Assembly (NCBI RefSeq): GCF_022549775.1
Contig: NZ_JAKZGP010000009.1
Coordinates: forward strand, 38,841 to 102,840
Origin: Belliella filtrata
GTDB taxonomy: Bacteria > Bacteroidota > Bacteroidia > Cytophagales > Cyclobacteriaceae
Reading direction: 5' to 3'
DNA: 64,000 nucleotides
In this document: one piece after another, positions 54,274 to 62,305 of the stretch
Layout: each line of letters begins with the position of its first letter
How positions within the stretch are numbered: position 1 is the stretch's first letter
Made by a program: the position numbers and the translations under genes
The notes under the pieces: generated by a model
The model's input: only the letters and a program-made list of their open reading frames with translations
What the model was told of the DNA's origin: nothing
The model's database searches: none

Positions 54274-54591
54274 ATTTAAATTCTATTTTTTACTCACTAA
54301 CAATTTTTTCAATATGCTTTTAATTATTTTTAAAAAATTAAATAAACACATAAATTAATCAAACAAAACATTATTGTTTTAAATATCGATTTATTTTAAA
54401 TTTTTGAAATAAAATATCAATTTACTTAAATGATAAGAAAAAGCCATTTTTTCTGATTTTTTTATAAGAAAAAAATTCGCTAAAGATTTTTTATGCAATA
54501 AAAACCGAAAATTTTTAAAAAGAAGAAATGATCAAAATCGGCACATTATTCCGTTTGACTCTAAAAAACAAATGTATTTTTCAAAATCATG
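54274..54591. other. Very AT-rich intergenic region between the ilv promoter and ispE
   Basis: About 320 bp with no ORF of note and no stable hairpin. It is strikingly AT-rich, with many A and T runs (for example TTTTTAAAAAATTAAATAAA), so it may be bent or serve as an upstream activating region for the divergent promoters. No specific site could be identified. Confidence 0.5.
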
Positions 54592-54599
54592 TAGATTTG
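54592..54599 (+). promoter_or_regulatory. -7 element of ispE, TAGATTTG
   Basis: Perfect match to TAnnTTTG, 24 bp before the ispE start. The TTTG at 54554 is 34 bp away, too far for the usual -33 element. Confidence 0.45.
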
Positions 54600-54623
54600 A
54601 TCTGAAATTTTTAATTTCGAATT

Positions 54624-55430
54624 ATGATATCATTCCCAAACGCAAAAATCAATCTTGGCCTCCATATTACATCCAAAAGAAAGGATGGCTATCACGAAAT
54701 TGAAACTTGTATGGTTCCAATTCCTCTATATGATGCACTTGAAATGATATTGGATAAAAAAACTACTTTTAGAAGTACTGGCCTAGCTATCCCTGGATCT
54801 GACAAGGACAATCTAATCCTCAAAGCCCTGAAGCTACTACGTAAGGACTTCAATGAACTACCACATGTAAGTATTCATCTTCACAAAAACATCCCTATGG
54901 GTGCTGGCTTGGGAGGAGGCTCCGCAGATGCTGCTTTTGCATTGAGTATGATGAATAATCTTTTTGACCTCTTGCTCGAAGATTGGTTTTTGGAAGATTA
55001 TGCAGCACAGCTAGGTAGTGACTGCCCATTCTTTGTAGAAAACACTCCTAAGATTGCTAAAGGAAGAGGTGAGATTTTGGAGCCTGTCAACATTGACCTT
55101 AAAGGTAAATACCTTGTATTGGTCAATCCAAACATACACATTGGCACCAAAGAAGCTTATGCTGGCGTAATTCCCCAAACGCCTAAGATCAATCTAAGAG
55201 ACGTACTTGCTGACAGCTCAAGATGGAAAAATGAGTTGGTCAATGATTTTGAAGCAAGCATTTTTCCTAAATACCCAGAGATTGCTGCTATCAAGTCCAA
55301 ACTCTATGAAATGGGTGCTTTCTATGCCGCCATGTCGGGATCTGGCTCAACGGTATTTGGCCTTTTTGATGAGAAGGTGGACAAAGGAATTTGGAATGAA
55401 GGATATTTTGTGTTTGAGGAGGTGATGTAG
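54624..55430 (+). CDS. ispE: 4-diphosphocytidyl-2-C-methyl-D-erythritol kinase
   Basis: GHMP kinase of the MEP isoprenoid pathway that phosphorylates the 2-hydroxyl of CDP-ME. 268 residues, a normal size. Marks: FPNAKINLGLHITSKRKDGY at the start with the catalytic Lys, ETCMVPIPLYDALEM, the ATP-binding glycine loop NIPMGAGLGGGSADAAFALS at about residues 90-109, LGSDCPFFVENTPKIAKGRG with the catalytic Asp, and GAFYAAMSGSGSTVFGLF (GHMP C-terminal motif). It is a single gene, divergent from the ilv operon. Confidence 0.95.
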   Translation: MISFPNAKINLGLHITSKRKDGYHEIETCMVPIPLYDALEMILDKKTTFRSTGLAIPGSDKDNLILKALKLLRKDFNELPHVSIHLHKNIPMGAGLGGGSADAAFALSMMNNLFDLLLEDWFLEDYAAQLGSDCPFFVENTPKIAKGRGEILEPVNIDLKGKYLVLVNPNIHIGTKEAYAGVIPQTPKINLRDVLADSSRWKNELVNDFEASIFPKYPEIAAIKSKLYEMGAFYAAMSGSGSTVFGLFDEKVDKGIWNEGYFVFEEVM

Positions 55431-55511
55431 TAAAGTTCATAAGTCATTCACGACAGATTCATATTTAAATTTCATAAATATATTTTGTATTTTTACTTCA
55501 AAAGTAAAAAT

Positions 55512-55754
55512 ATGACAACTTTCACTAGCTCACTTCCAAATGACTTATTGGAAATGCTCGACGAGCATGCCAAGAAATTAGAGATTCCTAAAAACAAGCT
55601 TATTGAAAAAGCCTTAAGATTATACCTTGAGCATCTCAAAAGAGCGGCGTATGTAAAATCATATAGTCAAGCCAAAGAAGACAAGGACATGGTCAATTTG
55701 GCAGAGGAAGGTATGGCGCAATACTTCAAGCAGATAGAAGATGAAACAAGGTGA
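55512..55754 (+). CDS. Ribbon-helix-helix antitoxin
   Basis: An 80-residue protein starting at ATG 55512 (MTTFTSSLPNDLLEMLDEHA). The RHH fold is visible as FTSSLPNDLLEMLDEHAKKL followed by PKNKLIEKALRLYLEHLKRA. The C-terminal tail is charged (SQAKEDKDMVNLAEEGMAQY) and would bind the toxin. It overlaps the MazF-type toxin gene by 14 bp, a standard toxin-antitoxin arrangement. The RHH dimer probably represses its own promoter. Confidence 0.85.
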   Translation: MTTFTSSLPNDLLEMLDEHAKKLEIPKNKLIEKALRLYLEHLKRAAYVKSYSQAKEDKDMVNLAEEGMAQYFKQIEDETR

Positions 55755-56073
55755 AATCTGGTATGCTGATCTAAATCCTAGTAAAGGTTCTGAGCAAGCT
55801 GGATTCCGCCCAGTTGTCATTATCAGTGGAAACTTACTCAACAAACACCTCAAAGTAGTCATCACGATTCCTTTGACTTCCAAAATAAAAAATTATCAAG
55901 GCAACCCAATTTTAATCCCTGACACGAGCAATAACCTGAGGGAAATATCTGAATTGATGGTATTTCATATCCGATCTATTTCGAAAGTGCGCTTGGTAGA
56001 AAAAATCGGTAAAATTTCCGACAAGGAACTGCAAATGGCACTGGCAACTTTGGGGGATATTACTACGCTGTAA
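55741..56073 (+). CDS. MazF/PemK-family mRNA-cleaving toxin
   Basis: A 110-residue endoribonuclease of the PemK/MazF family. Marks: KQGEIWYADLNPSKGSEQAG at the start, FRPVVIISGNLLNKHLKVVI containing the RPVVI-S/N-N core, ITIPLTSKIKNYQGNPILIP and HIRSISKVRLVEKIGKISDK near the end with the conserved IRSIS segment. It is intact, so the pair may be active. Cleavage site is not readable from sequence. Confidence 0.88.
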   Translation: MKQGEIWYADLNPSKGSEQAGFRPVVIISGNLLNKHLKVVITIPLTSKIKNYQGNPILIPDTSNNLREISELMVFHIRSISKVRLVEKIGKISDKELQMALATLGDITTL

Positions 56074-56242
56074 ATTCGTAGAAACTTTTCATTGAAAGTT
56101 AAAAATCACAATTAACGGAATCTATGAGCATTTTTACTGAAAATTAAAACACTCCCAGTTGTTCAGATTTTACCCTATTCGTTTAGGGGTCGAAAAACAG
56201 CTAATTTAAAGGGAATATTTTCCAAGCCTACATTTGATGGAA

Positions 56243-56353
56243 TTAGCAAATAAAGGCGAGCATTAGGATCATCATTAAGATTGACATCATCAATCTTTTT
56301 AAAGAGATCAGAGAAAGATAACTCCTAAGAAATTCTGTAACAATCATTTTCAT
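56243..56353 (-). CDS. Possible 36-residue membrane peptide
   Basis: A short frame from ATG 56353 to TAA 56243. The first half is amphipathic and mildly basic (MKMIVTEFLRSYLSLISLKR); the second half is a hydrophobic helix rich in Met, Leu and Ile (LMMSILMMILMLAFIC). Support for a real gene is a well-formed promoter 35 bp upstream. Single-helix peptides of this kind include small toxins and regulators of membrane proteins, but nothing ties it to either. It lies in the 490-bp gap between the MazF gene and the EamA transporter gene. Confidence 0.4.
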   Translation of the reverse strand: MKMIVTEFLRSYLSLISLKRLMMSILMMILMLAFIC

Positions 56354-56387
56354 AAGCTTGAATTATTTGGTAATAAATCTGTTTGTA

Positions 56388-56419
56388 CAAAAATAACCGA
56401 TTAGAAAAGTGTGAACAAT
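56388..56419 (-). promoter_or_regulatory. Promoter reading toward the small membrane peptide
   Basis: On the minus strand ATTG at 56419-56416, 20 bp spacer, TATTTTTG at 56395-56388. The -7 box fits TAnnTTTG exactly, and the layout is the same as for the ilv leader promoter. Confidence 0.55.
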
Positions 56420-56442
56420 ACCCTTTTTAGGGTATTTTTTTA
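56418..56442 (+). terminator. Hairpin with T run, rightward terminator
   Basis: Stem ATACCC / GGGTAT with loop TTTTTA, followed by seven T on the plus strand. It lies about 345 bp after the MazF stop, so it may end that transcript's long 3' tail or a separate short RNA. Six base pairs make it weak. Confidence 0.5.
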
Positions 56443-56564
56443 ATAAAAAGCATTCCTTTTGCACTTAATTTTTATTGATTGATGAAAAAAATTGAATTTA
56501 TTTATAGTTAAGGACAATGTTCAAGTACAATATTTCAGCTCTAATAAAATCACTATCTCATCTT

Positions 56565-57485
56565 TCACACTCCAGGCACCCTTTTCACCTTTCTCCGCTT
56601 GTTCAAATAATTAAAAACAGGGTACAATAACACCGAAATCAGAATAATCAAAGTACCTAAGTAAAAACCTGAAGTCATTTTTTCTCTTTCTCCAAAAATC
56701 AAAACAGCCAATACAATTCCATATACAGGCTCTAAATTCACCGTCAGGTTTATAGCAAAAGCAGTCAACCTACGCATCAGCTCTACGGAAACGGAAAAGG
56801 CATAAACAGTACAAACCCCTCCCAAAACAAATAACCACAACCAATCCAAGCCAATTGGTACAAGCTGTAGACCAACCCCATCAGTAAAGAATACAGCATA
56901 AAAAGGCATAAATAAAACAGAAAATATACAAGCTCCCAACATTTCATAAAATGTCAATACATAAGGAGAATGCCTCTTGGTTAACCGACCATTGATGACC
57001 GTAAATATCGCAGCAATCAATGCCGAAGATACAGCCATTGTCAAACCTAACCAATAGCCACCTTCAAAGCTAAAAACTACATAAAGGCCTGAAATCACCA
57101 TCATCCCAAGCATAATCTCAAACCATTTTACCTTCGACCGATTGACCAATGGCTCTACTAGCGCTGTCCACAATGAAGTCGTCGCCATACCTGCCAAGCA
57201 TACAGAAGCAGTAGACACTTGAGCAGCCCAAAAAAACAATATCCAATGCAAGCTGATCAAAAAGCCTGTCCCAATTACCTTTCCTAACTCTTGGGAAGCC
57301 AATCTGATTTTTCGCTTTTTCACCAAAAACACCAAGCCCAAAAACCCACATGCTATCAAAGTTCTATAAAAAACTATCTCTACTGAAGGCAAAGTAATCA
57401 GCAGTCCTAATATTGCTGTAAATCCCCAAATCAACACGATAAAATGGAGCATCAAGTAGTCCTTGACGATATCTTTTTGACTCAT
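56565..57485 (-). CDS. EamA/DMT-family membrane transporter
   Basis: Ten-helix drug/metabolite transporter of about 306 residues, made of two EamA repeats. The start is ATG 57485 (MSQKDIVKDYLMLHFIVLIW), 2 bp after the upstream stop. Helices include FIVLIWGFTAILGLLITL, LISLHWILFFWAAQVSTASV, IMLGMMVISGLYVVFSF, WLWLFVLGGVCTVYAFSVSV and TLIILISVLLYPVF. NLEPVYGIVLAVLIFGE is the typical EamA end motif. The substrate (amino acid, metabolite or drug) is unknown. It follows the LptF/G gene and shares its transcript by spacing. Confidence 0.85.
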   Translation of the reverse strand: MSQKDIVKDYLMLHFIVLIWGFTAILGLLITLPSVEIVFYRTLIACGFLGLVFLVKKRKIRLASQELGKVIGTGFLISLHWILFFWAAQVSTASVCLAGMATTSLWTALVEPLVNRSKVKWFEIMLGMMVISGLYVVFSFEGGYWLGLTMAVSSALIAAIFTVINGRLTKRHSPYVLTFYEMLGACIFSVLFMPFYAVFFTDGVGLQLVPIGLDWLWLFVLGGVCTVYAFSVSVELMRRLTAFAINLTVNLEPVYGIVLAVLIFGEREKMTSGFYLGTLIILISVLLYPVFNYLNKRRKVKRVPGV

Positions 57486-57487
57486 GC

Positions 57488-58561
57488 TTACCTTGGTACA
57501 GTTTTGTACAAGAAAAGTCCAGTAAATGCAAACAAAAGGTTGGGTAACCAAATAACAAATATTGGATATGTGGTACCAGCCTCGGCAAATGTCCTTGATA
57601 GTAAGAACAATATGATATACACAAAGGCCAAGAGGAAGCCTAACGCAATCTGAAAACCAGACCCTCCCCTAGTCTTCTTGGAAGAGAGAATTACGCCAAT
57701 GAATGTGAGAATGATTGCCGCAAATGGAGACATATACCGCACGTACCTTTCAATCTTATAATAATTAACATTATCCGCCCCCCTATCTTCAAGTGTCCTG
57801 ATCTGCTGACCAAGCTGAGGAAGTGTCAGTGTTTCATGGTGATTGGTAGGCAAATCAAAGTCCGCAGGTGTTATGGAAAGCAATGTATCGAGGCTCTCAC
57901 CCGTAGTGTAATCCTCCCCTCTTTCATTCAGCACACGCAGCTTCCAGTTCTTCACAGTCCAGGAATTGATAGCAGTATCCCATACGATTCTATCTCCTGA
58001 TAGCTTTGCCAAAAGCTGTCCATCTCTGACTTGCTCCAAAGTAAAGCTATAGCCCATATTCCCAGATGGATAATATCTCGATATATATGCATACACATCT
58101 GGAGCAACTTTGATATGGATATTGGTTTCGTTATAGAATTTGGTCTCTTCCAAATACCTCGTCTTGAACTCCGTCACTCCAGAAGTGGCACCAGGAAGCA
58201 CCCATCCATTAAGCAAAAAGCTTGCTGCACCTATCAAAGAAGCTCCTATAAAAAATGGCAGTAACATCCTGACAAAAGATGTTCCTGAACTGAGAATCGC
58301 AACAATCTCAGTTCTACCGGCCATTTTGGAAGTAATGAATATGACAGAGATAAAAACCGTAATAGGCGTGAGTAAATTATTCAGGTAAAGCCCATAATTA
58401 GCCAAATACTTCAGTATCTCTGATGCTGGTACTTTATTACGAATAAACGCATCATTCTTCTCCGTGAAATCTAACACCAAGACAATAAGAATCAACATCA
58501 AAACCACAAAAAAGTAGGTTTTGAGAAAATCCTTAATGATGAGTTTATCTAATATCTTCAT
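57488..58561 (-). CDS. LptF/LptG-family permease
   Basis: Inner-membrane permease of the lipopolysaccharide export ABC system, 357 residues. The topology fits: helices near the N-terminus (TYFFVVLMLILIVLVLDFTE, LLTPITVFISVIFITSKMAG), a large periplasmic beta-jellyroll domain (about 130-265, YAYISRYYPSGNMGYSFTLE), and three helices at the end (YMSPFAAIILTFIGVILSSK, IALGFLLAFVYIILFLLSRT). The REF-like stretch AGRTEIVAILSSGTSFVRML is characteristic. Bacteroidota typically carry two such genes; LptF and LptG cannot be told apart here. It lies 1 bp after tgt. Confidence 0.88.
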   Translation of the reverse strand: MKILDKLIIKDFLKTYFFVVLMLILIVLVLDFTEKNDAFIRNKVPASEILKYLANYGLYLNNLLTPITVFISVIFITSKMAGRTEIVAILSSGTSFVRMLLPFFIGASLIGAASFLLNGWVLPGATSGVTEFKTRYLEETKFYNETNIHIKVAPDVYAYISRYYPSGNMGYSFTLEQVRDGQLLAKLSGDRIVWDTAINSWTVKNWKLRVLNERGEDYTTGESLDTLLSITPADFDLPTNHHETLTLPQLGQQIRTLEDRGADNVNYYKIERYVRYMSPFAAIILTFIGVILSSKKTRGGSGFQIALGFLLAFVYIILFLLSRTFAEAGTTYPIFVIWLPNLLFAFTGLFLYKTVPR

Positions 58562-58562
58562 A

Positions 58563-59693
58563 TTATAATCTTGTGCTTACTTTTTTGACCATTTGATCTT
58601 TCCATGTGGAAAATTCGCCAGATTTGATTTTTTCTCTTGCTTGACCTACCAACCAAAGATAAAATGCCAAATTATGAATACTAGCTATCTGCGCAGCTAG
58701 TATTTCTTTGGCTATCGTCAAATGTCTCAAATATGCTTTGGAATAGAAACTACTTACATAAGAATTGATTCCTGTATCTATTGGACTGAAATCATCCTTC
58801 CATTTTTCATTCCTGATATTTATAATTCCTTCAGAGGTGAAGAGCATTCCATTCCGTGCATTTCTTGTCGGCATGACGCAGTCAAACATATCTACACCAA
58901 GTGCGATCCCTTCGAGAATATTAGCAGGCGTCCCTACCCCCATCAAATATCTAGGCTTATCTTTTGGTAAGATATCCGTCACCATATCAGTCATCTCATA
59001 CATCATCTCCGCAGGTTCACCTACAGACAGTCCTCCTATGGCGTTCCCTTCTCTTTCACAAGAAGCTATAAATTCCGCGGATTGTTTTCTCAAGTCTTTG
59101 AATACAGAACCCTGCACAATCGGAAATAATGTCTGACTATAGCCATACTTCCCTTCTGTCTGATCGAAACGTTCTATGCAGCGCTTCAGCCAGCGGTGAG
59201 TCATTTCCATAGAGTTTCTAGCATATCCAAATTCACAAGGATAAGGCGTACATTCATCAAATGCCATGATAATATCCGCACCTATGGTTCGCTGAATATC
59301 CATTACTCCTTCAGGAGAAAAAATATGTTTTGATCCATCAATATGCGATTTGAAAACTACACCTTCTTCGGTGATTTTCCTCGTACCAGCCAATGAAAAT
59401 ACTTGATATCCTCCACTGTCTGTTAAGATTGGCTTGGACCAACCATTGAATTTGTGCAAACCACCTACCTTTTCTAGTACATCCAGACCAGGCCTTAGAT
59501 ATAAGTGATAGGTATTCCCCAAAATGATCTGTGCCTTGACATCATAAGTAAGCTCCCGCTGATGAACGGCTTTCACGGAACCCGCAGTACCCACTGGCAT
59601 AAAAATAGGGGTTTCTATATCCCCATGATCAGTTTTTATTATTCCTGCCCTTGCTTTTGACTGAGGATCAGTGTCTGTTAATATAAATTTCAT
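58563..59693 (-). CDS. tgt: Queuine tRNA-ribosyltransferase
   Basis: Exchanges guanine at tRNA position 34 for the queuosine precursor preQ1. 376 residues: PIFMPVGTAGSVKAVHQREL, ILGNTYHLYLRPGLDVLEKV, ILTDSGGYQVFSLAGTRK, IMAFDECTPYPCEFGYARNS (catalytic region), GNAIGGLSVGEPAEMMYEM, and FDCVMPTRNARNGMLFTSEG. Unusual: where E. coli Tgt has the zinc-binding stretch E-C-D-C-Y-T-C this protein reads G-I-N-S-Y-V-S, so all three zinc Cys are absent while the zinc His segment IHN is kept. Otherwise complete and of normal length. First in a run with lptF/G and the EamA gene. Confidence 0.94.
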   Translation of the reverse strand: MKFILTDTDPQSKARAGIIKTDHGDIETPIFMPVGTAGSVKAVHQRELTYDVKAQIILGNTYHLYLRPGLDVLEKVGGLHKFNGWSKPILTDSGGYQVFSLAGTRKITEEGVVFKSHIDGSKHIFSPEGVMDIQRTIGADIIMAFDECTPYPCEFGYARNSMEMTHRWLKRCIERFDQTEGKYGYSQTLFPIVQGSVFKDLRKQSAEFIASCEREGNAIGGLSVGEPAEMMYEMTDMVTDILPKDKPRYLMGVGTPANILEGIALGVDMFDCVMPTRNARNGMLFTSEGIINIRNEKWKDDFSPIDTGINSYVSSFYSKAYLRHLTIAKEILAAQIASIHNLAFYLWLVGQAREKIKSGEFSTWKDQMVKKVSTRL

Positions 59694-59830
59694 TTCCTAA
59701 AGTACAACACTCCAAATTGAATATACGGGCTTGACCGACTTTCAGCCATTCCCAATGCAAAAATATAAGCTTATTATTTAATTGAATGCTGAATTTGCTT
59801 TTATATTTGCCTTTCAAAAAATCAATCAGG

Positions 59831-60970
59831 ATGATCAACGGAGTTTTATGGATACTTTTTTTGGTAGCGTTTGCTGTTCAATTAATCTATATCCTATTTA
59901 TTTTTAGCCGATTGGCATTTTTCAAGACCAAAGAGTCTCCAATTTCCACCGAATCAAAAACAGAGGGCGTCACTGTGGTGATAGCAGCGCACAATGAAAA
60001 AGAAAATCTAAAAAAACTCATACCAATCCTTTGCAATCAAGACTACCCAAATTTTGACATCATGATCATCAATGATCGTTCGTTTGACGGTACGAGGTCA
60101 CTATTGGAGAAAATGATGGCCAGGTATCCACAAATCAGAACGGTAACGGTCAAATATACTCCTGACCATGTGACTTCAAAAAAATATGCCCTAACACTAG
60201 GTATAAAAGTGGCCAAACATGATGTGCTTTTACTCACTGATGCAGATTGCATCCCTACATCAGACCAATGGATCAAGCAAATGACAGCTCCTGTAAGAGA
60301 ACAAGGTAAAACTTTTGCTTTAGGATATTCTCCTTATGAAACTGACAGGGGCTTTCTGAACAAATGGATACAGTTTGAAACCCTTTGGACCGCAATTTTG
60401 TATTTTTCATTTGCTTTATGGAAAGCTCCATTCATGGGAGTCGGGAGAAATTTGTGCTATCGTAGAAGTTTTTTTATGGAGAAAAAAGCATTCAAAGACC
60501 TCTGGCAAATCACCTGTGGAGATGATGACCTATTTATCAACAAGTATGCAACTGGTAAAAATACTGCACTAGTGATTTCCCCTGACAGTATCACTATTTC
60601 TAAGCCAAAAAGTACTTGGAAACAGTTTTTTATACAGAAAAAAAGACACTTCTATGCAGGTAAATTTTATAGAGCTAGAGACAAAAATAAAATAGGATTT
60701 TATACATCTACCCATCTCCTTTTTTGGATTGTAGGTATTTGTTTGATGATTTTTTTGGCAATTGAAGGAAAATGGGAACAATTTGCTGGAATTCTAGGTA
60801 TAATTACCGTGAGATCAATGATGCTCACCTGGATATTTACAGCTGCAAGAAGAAATTTGCAGGGGATTCGAAAAGTGTTTTGGCCAATATTTTACGATTT
60901 CATTTATCTGGGCTATTTTTGGATCATTGGCACTATAGGGTATCGTTCAAAAACAGTTAAATGGAAGTAA
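59831..60970 (+). CDS. Membrane GT2 glycosyltransferase
   Basis: A 379-residue family 2 glycosyltransferase with membrane helices at both ends. The start is ATG 59831 (MINGVLWILFLVAFAVQLIY, membrane anchor). The GT-A domain shows VTVVIAAHNEKENLKKLIPI, DIMIINDRSFDGTRSLLEKM, DVLLLTDADCIPTSDQWIKQ (the DAD metal motif), GVGRNLCYRRSFF and CGDDDLFINKYATG, then a QxxRW-like KKRHFYAGKF. Two or three helices follow. It resembles enzymes of membrane-linked glycan synthesis. It overlaps the sigma factor start by 10 bp, so the two are coupled. Donor and acceptor are unknown. Confidence 0.86.
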   Translation: MINGVLWILFLVAFAVQLIYILFIFSRLAFFKTKESPISTESKTEGVTVVIAAHNEKENLKKLIPILCNQDYPNFDIMIINDRSFDGTRSLLEKMMARYPQIRTVTVKYTPDHVTSKKYALTLGIKVAKHDVLLLTDADCIPTSDQWIKQMTAPVREQGKTFALGYSPYETDRGFLNKWIQFETLWTAILYFSFALWKAPFMGVGRNLCYRRSFFMEKKAFKDLWQITCGDDDLFINKYATGKNTALVISPDSITISKPKSTWKQFFIQKKRHFYAGKFYRARDKNKIGFYTSTHLLFWIVGICLMIFLAIEGKWEQFAGILGIITVRSMMLTWIFTAARRNLQGIRKVFWPIFYDFIYLGYFWIIGTIGYRSKTVKWK

Positions 60971-61572
60971 ATTCAAGAGGATTTTCAAACAAGGCATTAG
61001 AAGACTTTGATCTAATAGATCAAGCAGTGGAGCAGAAAGATCAGCAAGCTTATGCCACATTGATGAAGCGCTACAAAAAAGCAGTTTACTTCATGATCTT
61101 GAAAATGATCCGCGATGCCGATGATGCGGAAGATTTGACTATGGAAGCTTTTGCAAAAGCTTTCAAAAATCTTCACAAGTTCAAAAAAGACTATACATTC
61201 AGTACTTGGCTTTTCAGGATAGCTACGAACAATACCATTGATTTTATCCGAAAGAAAAAGTTGAAGACCATGAGCTTGAATACCACCTTGAGTGATGATG
61301 GTGGTAATTCGGTCAATATCGATGTGGAAGATGATGACAACAATCCACAAGACGAGTTTATCAAATCTCAAAGAATCGAGATGGTCAGGGTGTTTGTAGA
61401 TAAGTTGCCTGCGAAGTACCGTAAACTGGTAGAGTTACGCTATTTCCAAGAGTTGTCTTACGATGAGATAGCTCAGGAACTAGACAAGCCACTAGGTACC
61501 GTCAAAGCTCAGCTTCACAGGTCTCGCGAATTGCTTTTTGAAATAGCCTCTGGGAAAGAAAAGCATATTTAA
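60961..61572 (+). CDS. ECF-type RNA polymerase sigma factor
   Basis: A 203-residue sigma-70 family factor with regions 2 and 4 only. Region 2 shows YATLMKRYKKAVYFMILKMI, RDADDAEDLTMEAFAKAFKN and TFSTWLFRIATNNTIDFIRK (DNA melting segment). Region 4 shows LPAKYRKLVELRYFQELSYD and EIAQELDKPLGTVKAQLHRS (helix-turn-helix). An acidic linker (SVNIDVEDDDNNPQDEF) joins them. No anti-sigma factor gene lies next to it; the partner is a glycosyltransferase gene that overlaps it. It probably drives an envelope-related regulon, by inference. Confidence 0.9.
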   Translation: MEVNSRGFSNKALEDFDLIDQAVEQKDQQAYATLMKRYKKAVYFMILKMIRDADDAEDLTMEAFAKAFKNLHKFKKDYTFSTWLFRIATNNTIDFIRKKKLKTMSLNTTLSDDGGNSVNIDVEDDDNNPQDEFIKSQRIEMVRVFVDKLPAKYRKLVELRYFQELSYDEIAQELDKPLGTVKAQLHRSRELLFEIASGKEKHI

Positions 61573-61808
61573 AGTTAGGAGCTTTAAATGTTGAAAACTG
61601 GGAGATTGAATTGATCTTGTTGGAAGGTTAAATAGCTGAAAGATTCGGTTATCCGAGAGGTTTTTTGATTAGGTTGTAGCTTGATGTGCGTTTATGAATA
61701 GACTATTGGTATTGTAGGTTGGCCCGGGTTATAAGATTTTTTTAAATGAATTGAATTATTTAATACCAACTAACACCTCTTCTTTGTACCCTCCATCTTG
61801 ATTTAGGC
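61573..61808. other. Intergenic region after the sigma factor gene
   Basis: No gene is visible in this 236-bp region. It contains words such as TTGGAAGGTTAAATAGCTGAAAG that resemble the TTGGAAGGTTGAAAGAT stretch upstream of cimA at about 45366, suggesting a shared degenerate intergenic repeat. No clear terminator is present. Confidence 0.3.
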
Positions 61809-62184
61809 ATGCATATTTTGAGTGTCTTTGACATGTATGGAAGCATCAAACTAAAAATTTTAGCAGAAAGGGAGTTCAATAACGATAAGAGAAAAATTGT
61901 TTTTTTTAACCGAGTTAAAATAAAAAGTGATCAAATAATTACGACCTACCTAGGTGAGGAAAAATTTGTTTTCAAAGAAGGTTCTTCTCCACGAGGAAAA
62001 GAAGCCACAAAATTCCTTTTCTTTGACTTTTATGGAAACTTCATCAAAGTAATTGAAGCTAAACATGAAATCTATGATTTTACTATTGATGAGGAAAACA
62101 AACCTGTTTTTTTTCCATTTTGTAGATAGAGAAATCCCAATAGGATTTTCCATTATGATTAAAAGAAGAATTGAAAAAGGATAG
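61809..62184 (+). pseudogene. C-terminal remnant of a beta-propeller protein gene
   Basis: A 106-residue frame beginning at ATG 61809 without a signal peptide. Its last 50 residues (ATKFLFFDFYGNFIKVIEAK, HEIYDFTIDEENKPVF) match the closing blade of TolB-like six-bladed propeller proteins of this phylum. The frame then hits TAG at 62127 after a run of eight T. Removing one T lets it read on as FHFVDREIPIGFSIMIKRRI to TAG 62182, a plausible natural end. So the 5' part is missing and the 3' part carries a homopolymer frameshift. Third broken member of the propeller families in this window. Confidence 0.45.
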
Positions 62185-62305
62185 CGATTTTTTTTCCAAA
62201 TTGAACGGACTAGTTATAAAAAAAATTAAACAATCAACATAAATAATAGCACTAAATAAACTTAACACCTGTGAATCACCTGTATTTCAGTTACAACCTA
62301 AACAC

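Noticed and set aside
54274..54591. Replication origin-like AT-rich region
   Set aside because: No DnaA-box cluster (TTATNCACA) and no dnaA or parAB nearby; treated as an AT-rich promoter region.
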